Source: Planctomycetota bacterium
GTDB lineage: Bacteria > Planctomycetota > Planctomycetia > Pirellulales > Pirellulaceae
NCBI GenBank assembly: GCA_024276655.1
Contig: JAJRWU010000130.1
Span: 1-33,598 of the forward strand
Direction of reading: 5' to 3'
Length of the DNA: 33,598 bases
Below, in pieces: positions 1 to 8,179 of this stretch. The position numbers were made by a program, and so were the translations under genes. How positions within the stretch are numbered: position 1 is the first letter of the stretch; the number at the start of each line of letters is the position of its first letter. Under the pieces are notes generated by a model. That model was given only the letters and a program-made list of their open reading frames with translations, did not search any database and had not been told where the DNA came from.

Positions 1-72
1 GCTGACACCTTTGCTATCGGAGGGCTTCAACGACCGGGTTACCCCGAGAACATCGCCTCCTCAGCTACATGA

Positions 73-606
73 TTAACGAACAATTATCATGCTCAACTCC
101 TTTCATTTGAGTAGATCAGACAGGCTTCGCCTGACGCACCAAAGTCGCGGAGGGCCGCAGAGGACGGAACCCAGTCATCTCGGCCCCCTTTGATGACGCG
201 ATGCAATGATGGCCACCGCCGAGATTTCGTTTCCTTTCATTTCGTCATTCTCTTCTCGTTTTTTCTTTTCCGTTTCTTCTTTCTCTGCGGCCCTCTGCCC
301 CTTTGCGGACTCTGCGTTTCCCTTCTTCGTAGCCGTATATCAGTTGTTCGCTGTCGGACAGATTGCTATCGCAATTTTCTGCGACGCTGTGAACGTTGCG
401 AAAATAGTCAGACGCGCCAGAGGCGCCGTCTTATCCATTGGTAAATGCTCATCTGCCGCTCGCCACGCCAATAACCCGAATAAACAGCCCCAACAATCGG
501 AAATATCGGCGCGAGTCGCAGGAACAGGGAACCCGCCTTCGAATCAGCCATAGTCGGAATAAGAGCGAAAAAGGCAAACCACTCACCGCAAACACACACT
601 AGACTT
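73..606. other. Gene-poor left edge with short repeats
   Basis: No convincing gene. There is a small hairpin at 121-133 (CAGGC-ttc-GCCTG). A GC-rich word at about 147-163 (GCGGAGGGCCGCAGAGG) recurs inverted at about 280-296 (CTCTGCGGCCCTCTG) and continues into CTCTGCG-like words up to 315, a repeat style common in planctomycete intergenic DNA. Between them lies a pyrimidine-rich tract (about 225-280). A 47-codon minus-strand frame at 408-551 is hydrophobic in its middle but has no recognisable relatives and was not called. Confidence 0.5.
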
Positions 607-669
607 GTGCAACGGCCGATGCCGCCAAGCGGTGCGGTATATTGTGTTCCTATTCGGAGAGTCGAAACG

Positions 670-1818
670 TTGGACGTCCTCGAGATTCAATCGATAGCCG
701 AACTGCGCGAGAACTCCGAACAGTGGGACGCCCTGTGGAGGCGTTCCGACGTCAGTCATCCAACCGCCCGGGCGGAACTCTTAGCGCTCTGGATGCATCA
801 GTTCGCCCCAGAAGCCGGCTTTCGCGCGGTTGTCGTAAAAGAGCAGGGGCAATTTCTGGCCGCTTTGCCACTCTGCAATTCCACGCTGGGCGGCATCACC
901 CGCGCCGCCCTTCCCGGAAACGACTGGTCGCCGGGCGGGGAGTTGCTGGTCGATCAAACAACCGACGCCGCAGCCGCCTTGCGGCGGTTGGCGAACCATC
1001 TGGCTGAAGCCGATTTCTCCATGCTGTGGTTCGATGGCGTGAGAACGGAAACCCCTTCGCTTCGCCAGCTCATGGTAGCGCTCGGGCAACGCGGATTTTC
1101 GCTGGAAGAGCAACATCGGTGTGATGTGGGCATGTTGGAGATCCCGCACGACTGGGAAAAATATGTGCAAACGCTATCACGGAACCATCGGCAGAACATG
1201 CGGCGGAGCGAACGCCAACTGGCCGAGCAAGGCCGCCTGGCGCTGCGTGTTCTTTCCAGTCTGAACGATGCCGACGTCGAACCTGAAATGCGAACAGGAT
1301 TCGACGTGGAGCATCGCAGTTGGAAAGGCGCTGCCGGCTCTTCTGCGCTCGCCACGCCCGGCATGTTCGATTTCTTCGTGCAGCAGGCCCGACAAGCCAA
1401 CCAATGGGGCCAGTTGACGCTTGCGTACTTGGAACTCGACGGACTCGCCATCGCGTTTGAATACGGTTGGACCGCCAAGGGCGTGAACCACTCGTTCAAG
1501 GTCGGGTACGACGCCGCCTTCGCCAAGCACAGCCCCGGCCAACTGCTGATGGGAAAATTGATCGAACATTTCAGCGCCGATCGATCGGTCCATACGATTG
1601 ATTGTCTAGGACCCATCAGCGGCGCGGTGGCCAAATGGCGGCCAGACTCCGCTTCGGTGTCGCGCCTGATTGCGGCGCGTCCGGGGTTGCGAGGGAAAGC
1701 CCTCCTTCAAGGTTACAAAACCGCTCGCGCCTGTGTTCGCCAGTCGCGTCAATGGAAAACCTGGCTCCAGGAAACGTTGCGCCCGCCGACCGGCGGCGCG
1801 CAATCGCGGGCCACGTAA
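670..1818 (+). CDS. GNAT-fold acetyltransferase, CelD/BcsL-like
   Basis: Predicted acyltransferase of the GNAT superfamily of the kind annotated as cellulose-biosynthesis CelD/BcsL or FemAB-like. The 382-residue protein has the two-part layout of that group: an N-terminal half ending in a basic stretch (RNHRQNMRRSERQL) and a C-terminal acetyltransferase half with GLAIAFEYGW and the small-residue run HSPGQLLMGKLIEHF, typical of the acyl-CoA-binding part. The frame is open from a GTG at 607, but I prefer the TTG at 670: GGAGAG lies at 656-661, eight bases before it, and the protein then begins MDVLEIQSIAEL as such proteins usually do. It stands alone and converges on mgtE across a palindrome. 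In this family it modifies extracellular polysaccharide or cell-wall precursors; substrate unknown here. Family call firm, role inferred. Confidence 0.75.
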   Translation: MDVLEIQSIAELRENSEQWDALWRRSDVSHPTARAELLALWMHQFAPEAGFRAVVVKEQGQFLAALPLCNSTLGGITRAALPGNDWSPGGELLVDQTTDAAAALRRLANHLAEADFSMLWFDGVRTETPSLRQLMVALGQRGFSLEEQHRCDVGMLEIPHDWEKYVQTLSRNHRQNMRRSERQLAEQGRLALRVLSSLNDADVEPEMRTGFDVEHRSWKGAAGSSALATPGMFDFFVQQARQANQWGQLTLAYLELDGLAIAFEYGWTAKGVNHSFKVGYDAAFAKHSPGQLLMGKLIEHFSADRSVHTIDCLGPISGAVAKWRPDSASVSRLIAARPGLRGKALLQGYKTARACVRQSRQWKTWLQETLRPPTGGAQSRAT

Positions 1819-1851
1819 GAGCGATGCTCGAATTTGATTTGAACCAGAACA

Positions 1852-1876
1852 GCCCGGCATTTTCAAAATGCCGGGC
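1852..1876. repeat. Palindromic core, family A; probable bidirectional terminator
   Basis: A perfect inverted repeat (GCCCGGCATTTT / AAAATGCCGGGC with one central C) followed by TTTTT on the plus strand. It lies between the convergent acetyltransferase and mgtE genes, where it would work as a terminator for the plus-strand gene. The same core recurs at 8121-8150, 18924-18956 and 30134-30162, so it is also a member of a dispersed repeat family; this copy lacks the outer arms of the 99-bp copies. Confidence 0.75.
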
Positions 1877-1915
1877 TTTTTGTCCGTGCGACCACCGGCA
1901 AGGTAATCGGCCGCG

Positions 1916-3274
1916 CTAGGTCAATAGCAGAATCGCCACGTTGAGATAGATCACGATGCCGAGGATGTCCATGATTCCAGCCACGAACGGATTGCTCATC
2001 ATCGCCGGGTCGAGGCCGAGTCGTTTGAAAATCAAGGGCAGCACCGAGCCGGTGAGCGTTGCACAAACGACAATCAAGAGCAGCGTTAAGGGCAACACGA
2101 GCACGGTCCTCACGGTTTGGGGTTCGCGGATGAACACCATCGCCGCAAAAATGCCACAAATCCCCAACACGCCGCCGAGCATCAGGCCCATGATTCCCTC
2201 GCGGCGCATAATTTGTTTCCAGTCGCTGAGGGTGATATCTCCGCCGCTCAGCGCGGTGATGATCAGTGTCGCGGACTGGCTGCCGCAATTCCCGCCACAG
2301 GAAATAATCAGGGGAATAAACGCGACCAACCATTGCCAGCTTTTGATCCGATCTTGATAGTGCTCCAGCGCGGTTGTGGTCAGCAGCGCGGCGCCGAACA
2401 GAATCACGAGCCAGATGCTGCGTTTCCAAATCAAGGTGAACAAATTCGTTTTCAGGTAGCTGTCTTCCAAGGGCGCCACGGCGCTAATCAGGTGGGCGTC
2501 TTCGGTGGCCTCTTCGAGCATCACGTCGAGCACGTCGTCGTGGGTGATGATTCCCAACATGCGGCGTTGTTCGTCGACCACGGGTATGGCTAGCAGATCA
2601 AACCTCGCGACTTTCTGGGCGACCACTTCCTGGTCGTCGTAGGGGCCGACGGCCACCAAGTCGGATTCCATCAAATCGCCTAATGTGGTGGCTGGTTTTC
2701 CCATTGCCGAAACCAAGGCCCGGGCCGAAACCAAGCCTCGCAAATGATCGTGTTCGGCGACCATATACAGATAGTAAATCGTTTCCAACTCCTCCGCCTG
2801 CCGACCCAACTCCGCCAACGCCTCCTGGACCGACAAACTCTCGCCCAGTTTGGCGAAGTCGGTGGTCATCATGGCGCCGGCCGTTCCCTCCGGATACATC
2901 TGCAAGCGGAGGATATCGCGGCGTTCGACCGCCGGTACGAGTTGCAATAACTCAGCGGCCACCTTGGGATCGGCCTCATTGAGTAAATCGACGCGGTCGT
3001 CGTGGGCCAATTCGGCGATCAGCTCCGCGATTTGCTTCCGGTCTTGTGTTTCCGCGATCGCGACCTGCAGATCGTCGTCGAGATAGGTGAAAATCTCGAC
3101 GCGCGTGGGGGCGTCGGCGTATTGCAACACGGCCCAGGCTTCATCGGGAGAGAGGCATTCCATGAAATGGGCGGTCCGCGCCGGATGCAGCGCCTGGCAA
3201 AACTCCGCCAATTCATCGGCGGCGCCTTGGGCGAGCATTTCGCGAATTTCTGGTAAGTACAGAGTGTTTTTCAT
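1916..3274 (-). CDS. mgtE: Magnesium transporter MgtE
   Basis: Homodimeric Mg2+ channel/transporter of the inner membrane. The 452-residue length is normal for the family. Residues 1-130 form the helical MgtE N domain; residues about 134-255 form a pair of CBS domains that sense Mg2+ (MMTTDF near 135, GIITHDDVLDVM near 241); residues about 280-452 hold five membrane segments. Diagnostic sites are CGGNCGSQSATL at 327-338 and LDPAMMSNPFVAGIMD at 421-436, the latter carrying the pore aspartate region. The start is the ATG at 3274 (MKNTLYLPEI). No M-box or other Mg2+ riboswitch is evident upstream; the 277-base gap before rnhA holds degenerate repeats instead. Monocistronic by position. High certainty. 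Confidence 0.96.
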   Translation of the reverse strand: MKNTLYLPEIREMLAQGAADELAEFCQALHPARTAHFMECLSPDEAWAVLQYADAPTRVEIFTYLDDDLQVAIAETQDRKQIAELIAELAHDDRVDLLNEADPKVAAELLQLVPAVERRDILRLQMYPEGTAGAMMTTDFAKLGESLSVQEALAELGRQAEELETIYYLYMVAEHDHLRGLVSARALVSAMGKPATTLGDLMESDLVAVGPYDDQEVVAQKVARFDLLAIPVVDEQRRMLGIITHDDVLDVMLEEATEDAHLISAVAPLEDSYLKTNLFTLIWKRSIWLVILFGAALLTTTALEHYQDRIKSWQWLVAFIPLIISCGGNCGSQSATLIITALSGGDITLSDWKQIMRREGIMGLMLGGVLGICGIFAAMVFIREPQTVRTVLVLPLTLLLIVVCATLTGSVLPLIFKRLGLDPAMMSNPFVAGIMDILGIVIYLNVAILLLT

Positions 3275-3551
3275 GGTGCCTCGCCCATCGCCGCGTCGCT
3301 GAATCTAAGGTGCCGATTTAAAAGCCGGTCATTTTGGAAATGCCCGGATTTTCCGCGCCGCAAGCGGAAGCTTATTCTTCCTCGGTTTCATCGCTCTTGG
3401 CTGTTAGGCGAGCGGTAGAAAATAACTTGCCCGCACGCAGCGGGAGTCCTTAAGTTTTTTTGGGTTCCCACCTACGCGGGAATGACCGTTTGCTGATTCA
3501 CTCGCTTGCGCTTCGTGCTTGTATTAGGTAATTTTTCATCTGCCGCTCGCC
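3275..3551. repeat. Intergenic gap with two degenerate palindromes
   Basis: At 3317-3353 there is a decayed copy of the family A palindrome (TTTAAAAGCCGGTCATTTT then GGAAATGCCCGGATTTT), with several mismatches between its arms. At 3462-3486 there is a second, unrelated palindrome with arms TTCCC and GGGAA around a CCTACGC-type centre, of the widespread REP-like kind. The last bases of the gap and the end of rnhA (3539-3553) also repeat a 15-base word found at 450-464 (CATCTGCCGCTCGCC). Confidence 0.5.
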
Positions 3552-4022
3552 TTAGCGTCGATTCTGGTAGGCCGCTACGGCTAGTTCGTCGCAGCGCTCG
3601 TTTTCAGGATGGCCGCTGTGCCCCGCCACGCGGGTGTATTTCACTTGATGACGCGATACAACTTCATCGAGCCGCCGCCAGAGTTCTTCATTCTTAACGG
3701 GCTTCCAGGCGCCCCGCTCACGCCGACGCCATTGGTTCATTTTCCATTTGGGCATCCACTCGGTAAGCCCTTTCCCCACATACACGCTGTCGGTGAACAC
3801 TTCCACCTTGCAGGGGCGTTTGAGCGCGCTGAGCCCTTCGATAACGGCCGACAATTCCATGCGGTTGTTGGTGGTGTCGGGCTCGAAGCCGGAACTTTCC
3901 ATTTCCTTTCCGGAGGCCAGGTGCCGCATCACAAACGCCCAGCCGCCAGGTCCTGGGTTGCCGCTACAGGCGCCGTCGGTGAAGAGGTGAACTTCGGGCT
4001 CAAAATCGGAAGCAAGATTCAT
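3552..4022 (-). CDS. rnhA: Ribonuclease HI
   Basis: Endonuclease that cuts the RNA strand of RNA-DNA hybrids (primer removal, R-loop resolution) in the cytoplasm. The protein of 156 residues matches the bacterial RNase HI length. All four metal-binding acids are in place: D in LFTDGACSGNPGPGG, E in NRMELSAVIEGL, D in VFTDSVYVGKGL and D in NERCDELA; the basic handle WMPKWKMNQWRRRERG and the catalytic His loop (VAGHSGHPENE) are present. The reading frame is open for about 95 further codons upstream, overlapping the kinase gene, but only the ATG at 4022 (MNLASDFEPEV) gives a normal N-terminus. It follows the histidine kinase after 29 bases on the same strand and may be co-transcribed. High certainty. 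Confidence 0.95.
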   Translation of the reverse strand: MNLASDFEPEVHLFTDGACSGNPGPGGWAFVMRHLASGKEMESSGFEPDTTNNRMELSAVIEGLSALKRPCKVEVFTDSVYVGKGLTEWMPKWKMNQWRRRERGAWKPVKNEELWRRLDEVVSRHQVKYTRVAGHSGHPENERCDELAVAAYQNRR

Positions 4023-4051
4023 AGGGAATTCCGTTACGAGTAAGGAATTTC

Positions 4052-5695
4052 CTAAGATACGCCCGACCGCCGAATCTCGACAACCTCTGTTTCGCCGTTT
4101 TCGTTCGATTTTGAAGAAGTCGCGGCGGAAGTGTTCGACAGCCGCGCGGGGTCGAGCCGGCGCAGCTTGGTCAGGTCGTCGAGTTTGTGGGCCAGATTCG
4201 AATCGGAATGCGAAATTTCCTCCGCTCTCCAGGGGAGCGTTACGAGAAATCGGCTGCCCTGCCCCAAGACACTGGTCAGCGAGACTTCGCCGCCCAGCAG
4301 CTTGCAAAGCTCCTTGATGATCGAAAGCCCGAGGCCCGTGCCGGAATATTCCCGGGTGAGATTGTCGCCTTGTTGCAGTGAGAGGCCCTGGCGGAACTTT
4401 TCGAAAATCGTCTCCCGATCTTCTTCTGCAATCCCGACCCCCGTATCGGCGACAGCCAACTCCAATTGACCAGCCTTGTTTTTCCGCACCGAGACAACAA
4501 TCCTGCCGCCCTCCGGCGTGAATTTGATCGCGTTGGAAAGCAGGTTGGTGAGGATTTGCTGCACTTTGCTTTGATCTTGGAAGAGCGGAGGCAGGTCGTC
4601 GGCGGTGTCGACATCGAGGTCGATGTTTTTCTCCTCACTCAGCGAGCGGATCATATCGCAATGTGCGCTGACGATCGCCTCGATGCGAAATTCGGAAGGC
4701 CGTACGCCCATTTTTCCGGCTTCCATCTTGGCCAAATCGAGAATGTCGTTGATCATTTCCAGCAACACGCGGCCCGATTTCTGAATATTCTCGGCGTAAC
4801 GCTTCTGCTTGGGGTTCAGAGCGTCGATGCCTTTCAATACGTCGGAGAAACCAATGATGCTGTTGAGCGGCGTGCGAAGTTCGTGGCTCATGTTGGCCAG
4901 GAAGTCGCTCTTGATCTGATTCATTTCATAAAGTTGCATGTTCATCTGCGCGAGTTCGTCGACCTTGCCGTCAAGACTCGTGTTCGCATCGCGCAGTTCG
5001 TCTTGGGCTTCGGTCAGGTGGCGAATCATGCGATTGAAGGAAACAGCCAAGTCCTCGAATTCGTCGTTGGTGTTGATCTCGGCGCGAAGCGACGTATTGC
5101 CGCGGCTGATTTCATCGCTGACATAACGCAAATGGTTCAGCGGCTTGGCGATCACGTAACGCACAATCACCCATAACGCCGCCACGGAAAGCACTACCGT
5201 GCCCAATGCAATGGCCAGCAACATAGACCGATTGTAATTGACGGCATCCTGTACATCCTTGCTAGGAATCACGACCTTCATCGCGATAAACGGAAAGACG
5301 TCTTGCAGGGGAGCGGCTGGGTCTGCGGCGGAAAGAACATTCGGAGATTCGATCGATATGTGGCAGACGCCACAGTTCTGTTGCCAATGCACAACCTGAT
5401 AATACTGGTATTCGTTATCAATCGTTCGAGCTAACGAGGTGGGCTGAAATTTGGGCGGCGGCTCCAATAGCGGCGTTTCGCCCAGACCGACATGGCCTTC
5501 CGCGTTGTCGCCCGCCGCTTCGTATGCGGCAAGCAACCGCTTCTGCACTTCATATTGTTTGTCGTATTCCGCCTGCGCCGCTTTGTGCGCGGCTTGCTCC
5601 TGCTGGAACTCTTGTTCCAGGCGAAGCAGTATTTGCTGTTCCGCATCGTCGGCCGTTAGATGAACATCATCGTGAGGGCTTTCTTTGAGTGACAA
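4052..5695 (-). CDS. Sensor histidine kinase, distal part (haem motif, HAMP, HisKA, HATPase)
   Basis: Main part of a membrane sensor kinase, 547 residues if read from a TTG at 5695. Residues 15-60 are Glu/Gln-rich helix; NCGVCH at 107-112 is a CxxCH c-type haem-attachment motif in the extracytoplasmic region, as in Tll0287-like (DUF3365) sensor domains; a membrane helix spans about 158-180; HAMP about 181-235; coiled coil 225-260; HisKA with H271 in MSHELRTPLNS; HATPase with N box LTNLLSNAIKFT (382-393), G1 DTGVGI (417-422) and G2 GTGLGL (452-457). The sequence upstream of the TTG continues in the same frame beyond a single TAG at 5699-5701 into a membrane-anchored N-terminus, so this is the larger part of one interrupted gene. 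No response regulator gene adjoins it. As it stands the distal protein lacks its first membrane anchor. Confidence 0.85.
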   Translation of the reverse strand: MSLKESPHDDVHLTADDAEQQILLRLEQEFQQEQAAHKAAQAEYDKQYEVQKRLLAAYEAAGDNAEGHVGLGETPLLEPPPKFQPTSLARTIDNEYQYYQVVHWQQNCGVCHISIESPNVLSAADPAAPLQDVFPFIAMKVVIPSKDVQDAVNYNRSMLLAIALGTVVLSVAALWVIVRYVIAKPLNHLRYVSDEISRGNTSLRAEINTNDEFEDLAVSFNRMIRHLTEAQDELRDANTSLDGKVDELAQMNMQLYEMNQIKSDFLANMSHELRTPLNSIIGFSDVLKGIDALNPKQKRYAENIQKSGRVLLEMINDILDLAKMEAGKMGVRPSEFRIEAIVSAHCDMIRSLSEEKNIDLDVDTADDLPPLFQDQSKVQQILTNLLSNAIKFTPEGGRIVVSVRKNKAGQLELAVADTGVGIAEEDRETIFEKFRQGLSLQQGDNLTREYSGTGLGLSIIKELCKLLGGEVSLTSVLGQGSRFLVTLPWRAEEISHSDSNLAHKLDDLTKLRRLDPARLSNTSAATSSKSNENGETEVVEIRRSGVS

Positions 5696-5698
5696 AAA

Positions 5699-5992
5699 CT
5701 ACCATTCGAACTCCAGGTCGACATACATGGAACTCACCGCGGCGGCGAATTTTGGATCTGCGCCCTCCGCATTTACTTGCTCCCATTCACGAAAATGATA
5801 TTGCTGCATGGCGGCATTCGCCAAATGGTGGCCGGCGTCGCGGTTGTTGTCGTTGATGATCCGCTCGGTGGCCGTGCCATACCACCAAAAACTGCCGCCG
5901 ATGAGAATCAGCAGGCAGACCGCGAATAGCAAGAGGCACTTTCGCTCTAAACTGGGTTTGCGCAGAACGCGTTTGATGGAGCGGTAAGACAT
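5699..5992 (-). CDS. N-terminal segment of the same histidine kinase, ended by in-frame TAG
   Basis: A 97-residue reading frame starting at the ATG at 5992: short basic cytoplasmic tail, one membrane helix (about residues 18-38, KCLLLFAVCLLILIGGSFWW), then the beginning of an extracytoplasmic domain (TERIINDNNRDAGHHLANAA). It stops at TAG (5699-5701) after LEFEW, and the same frame then continues without a shift into the haem-motif kinase. The helix plus start of an alpha-helical sensory domain is what a complete Tll0287-like kinase needs at its N-terminus, so this is best viewed as the front of a gene broken by one nonsense codon (about 645 codons in total). Alternatives are a sequencing error or readthrough. 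On its own the fragment would be an inactive membrane peptide. Confidence 0.75.
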   Translation of the reverse strand: MSYRSIKRVLRKPSLERKCLLLFAVCLLILIGGSFWWYGTATERIINDNNRDAGHHLANAAMQQYHFREWEQVNAEGADPKFAAAVSSMYVDLEFEW

Positions 5993-6152
5993 AGCCGGGT
6001 ATCAGACCTTTGCGGCGCCGCAGGAATTCGTAACCCCTTTATCATATAGACCTTGCAAAGGAACGGCCAGAGGAAAACACCCCGGCGGCATCTTCCCATC
6101 TTCCGTCTCGCGCCGATGGCATCTTCCGTCTTGTGAGGGCGTCGCCACGAAA

Positions 6153-7242
<1,090 letters not shown>

Positions 7243-7358
7243 GTCAGTCGACACGACGCCTCTCGCGCATGGGCTTCCTGGGTGTGTGCGCAACCTCCGG
7301 CGTGGCGAAGGATCAGAAATACGCCTGGAGCGAAACCAAGCAGGAGAGTATTTCCTCC

Positions 7359-8081
7359 ATGATCTCGCAGTACATTGATCACGCCGTTTTACACCCGACC
7401 AACACCGAAGACGATCTGCGCGCCGCTTGCAAAAAGGCGCCGCAATGGGGCGTCGCCACGGTTTGCGTTCGCCCCTGCGATGTTGCGCTGGCCGCCGAAT
7501 TGCTGAAGGGAACGTCGGTCGGCGTCAGTACGGTGATCGGTTTTCCTCACGGCGCGAATGCGTCGTGCATCAAGGCGGCGGAGTCAAGGCTGGCCTGCGA
7601 ACAAGGCGCGACCGAACTCGATATGGTCGTGAATATTGGCAGGGTGCATGGCGCCGATTGGGATTATGTCGAGCAAGATATTCGCGCCGTTGTTGAAACA
7701 GGCCGGGAGTTCGGCGCTTTGACAAAAGTCATTTTCGAGAATGCGCTGTTGGTCGGCGACGAACAAAAAATAGAGCTTTGTAAAATCTGCATTAGCGTCG
7801 GCGCCGCGTTCGTGAAAACCTCGACCGGTTTCGGCTTTCACAAAATTCCCGACGGCTACTTCGTGGCCGGCGGCGCCACCGACCACGACCTCCAACTGAT
7901 GCGCGAAAACTGCGGTGATTTGGGCCTCAAGGCCTCCGGCGGGATTCGCACCTACGACGACGCCCTTCGCGTCGTCCAACTTGGCGCCACGCGCATCGGC
8001 ACAAGCGCCACCGAAGCCATCCTCGAAGGGGAGGCTGTTCATCCCGTGACCGCCGTCATGGAAGAAGACGACAACTCCTAG
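7359..8081 (+). CDS. deoC: Deoxyribose-phosphate aldolase
   Basis: Class I aldolase splitting 2-deoxy-D-ribose 5-phosphate into glyceraldehyde 3-phosphate and acetaldehyde (deoxynucleoside catabolism). The 240 residues include TELDMVVNIG with the catalytic Asp (88), KVIFENALL (123-131), the Schiff-base Lys in FVKTSTGFG (K153) and the second Lys in LKASGGIRT (K191). The ATG at 7359 is chosen because GGAGAG at 7343-7348 stands ten bases ahead and the protein then starts MISQYIDHAVLHP, the normal family N-terminus; the frame is open for 30 codons upstream. Its TAG stop ends on the first base of a 99-bp repeat. No other deo gene is present. High certainty. Confidence 0.95.
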   Translation: MISQYIDHAVLHPTNTEDDLRAACKKAPQWGVATVCVRPCDVALAAELLKGTSVGVSTVIGFPHGANASCIKAAESRLACEQGATELDMVVNIGRVHGADWDYVEQDIRAVVETGREFGALTKVIFENALLVGDEQKIELCKICISVGAAFVKTSTGFGFHKIPDGYFVAGGATDHDLQLMRENCGDLGLKASGGIRTYDDALRVVQLGATRIGTSATEAILEGEAVHPVTAVMEEDDNS

Positions 8082-8179
8082 GAATCGGTTCTGAAATAAA
8101 TTACCGGTTGTAGTTCAAAAAGCCCGGCATTTTCAAAATGCCGGGCTTTTAATTCGGTATGCAAATTCAGGACTATTCC
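8081..8179. repeat. 99-bp palindromic element, family A copy 1 (MITE/REPIN-like)
   Basis: Begins GGAATCGGTTCTGAAAT and ends AAATTCAGGACTATTCC, imperfect terminal inverted repeats, with the core hairpin at 8121-8150. The copy at 18895-18993, read on the other strand, has the same length and by eye differs at about 11 positions plus two one-base indels. It is flanked by CTAG on both sides (8078-8081 and 8180-8183), compatible with a short target duplication. It fills the whole space between the stop codons of two convergent genes and could also terminate both transcripts. Confidence 0.8.

Noticed and set aside
1-72. Possible C-terminal ends of a gene entering from the left (two plus frames, stops at 70-72 and 74-76)
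   Set aside because: Fewer than 25 codons in each of two competing frames, neither with a recognisable motif.
408-551. 47-codon minus-strand frame with a hydrophobic middle (MADSKAGSLFLRLAP...)
   Set aside because: No ribosome-binding site, no recognised family, and it lies in a repeat-rich gap.
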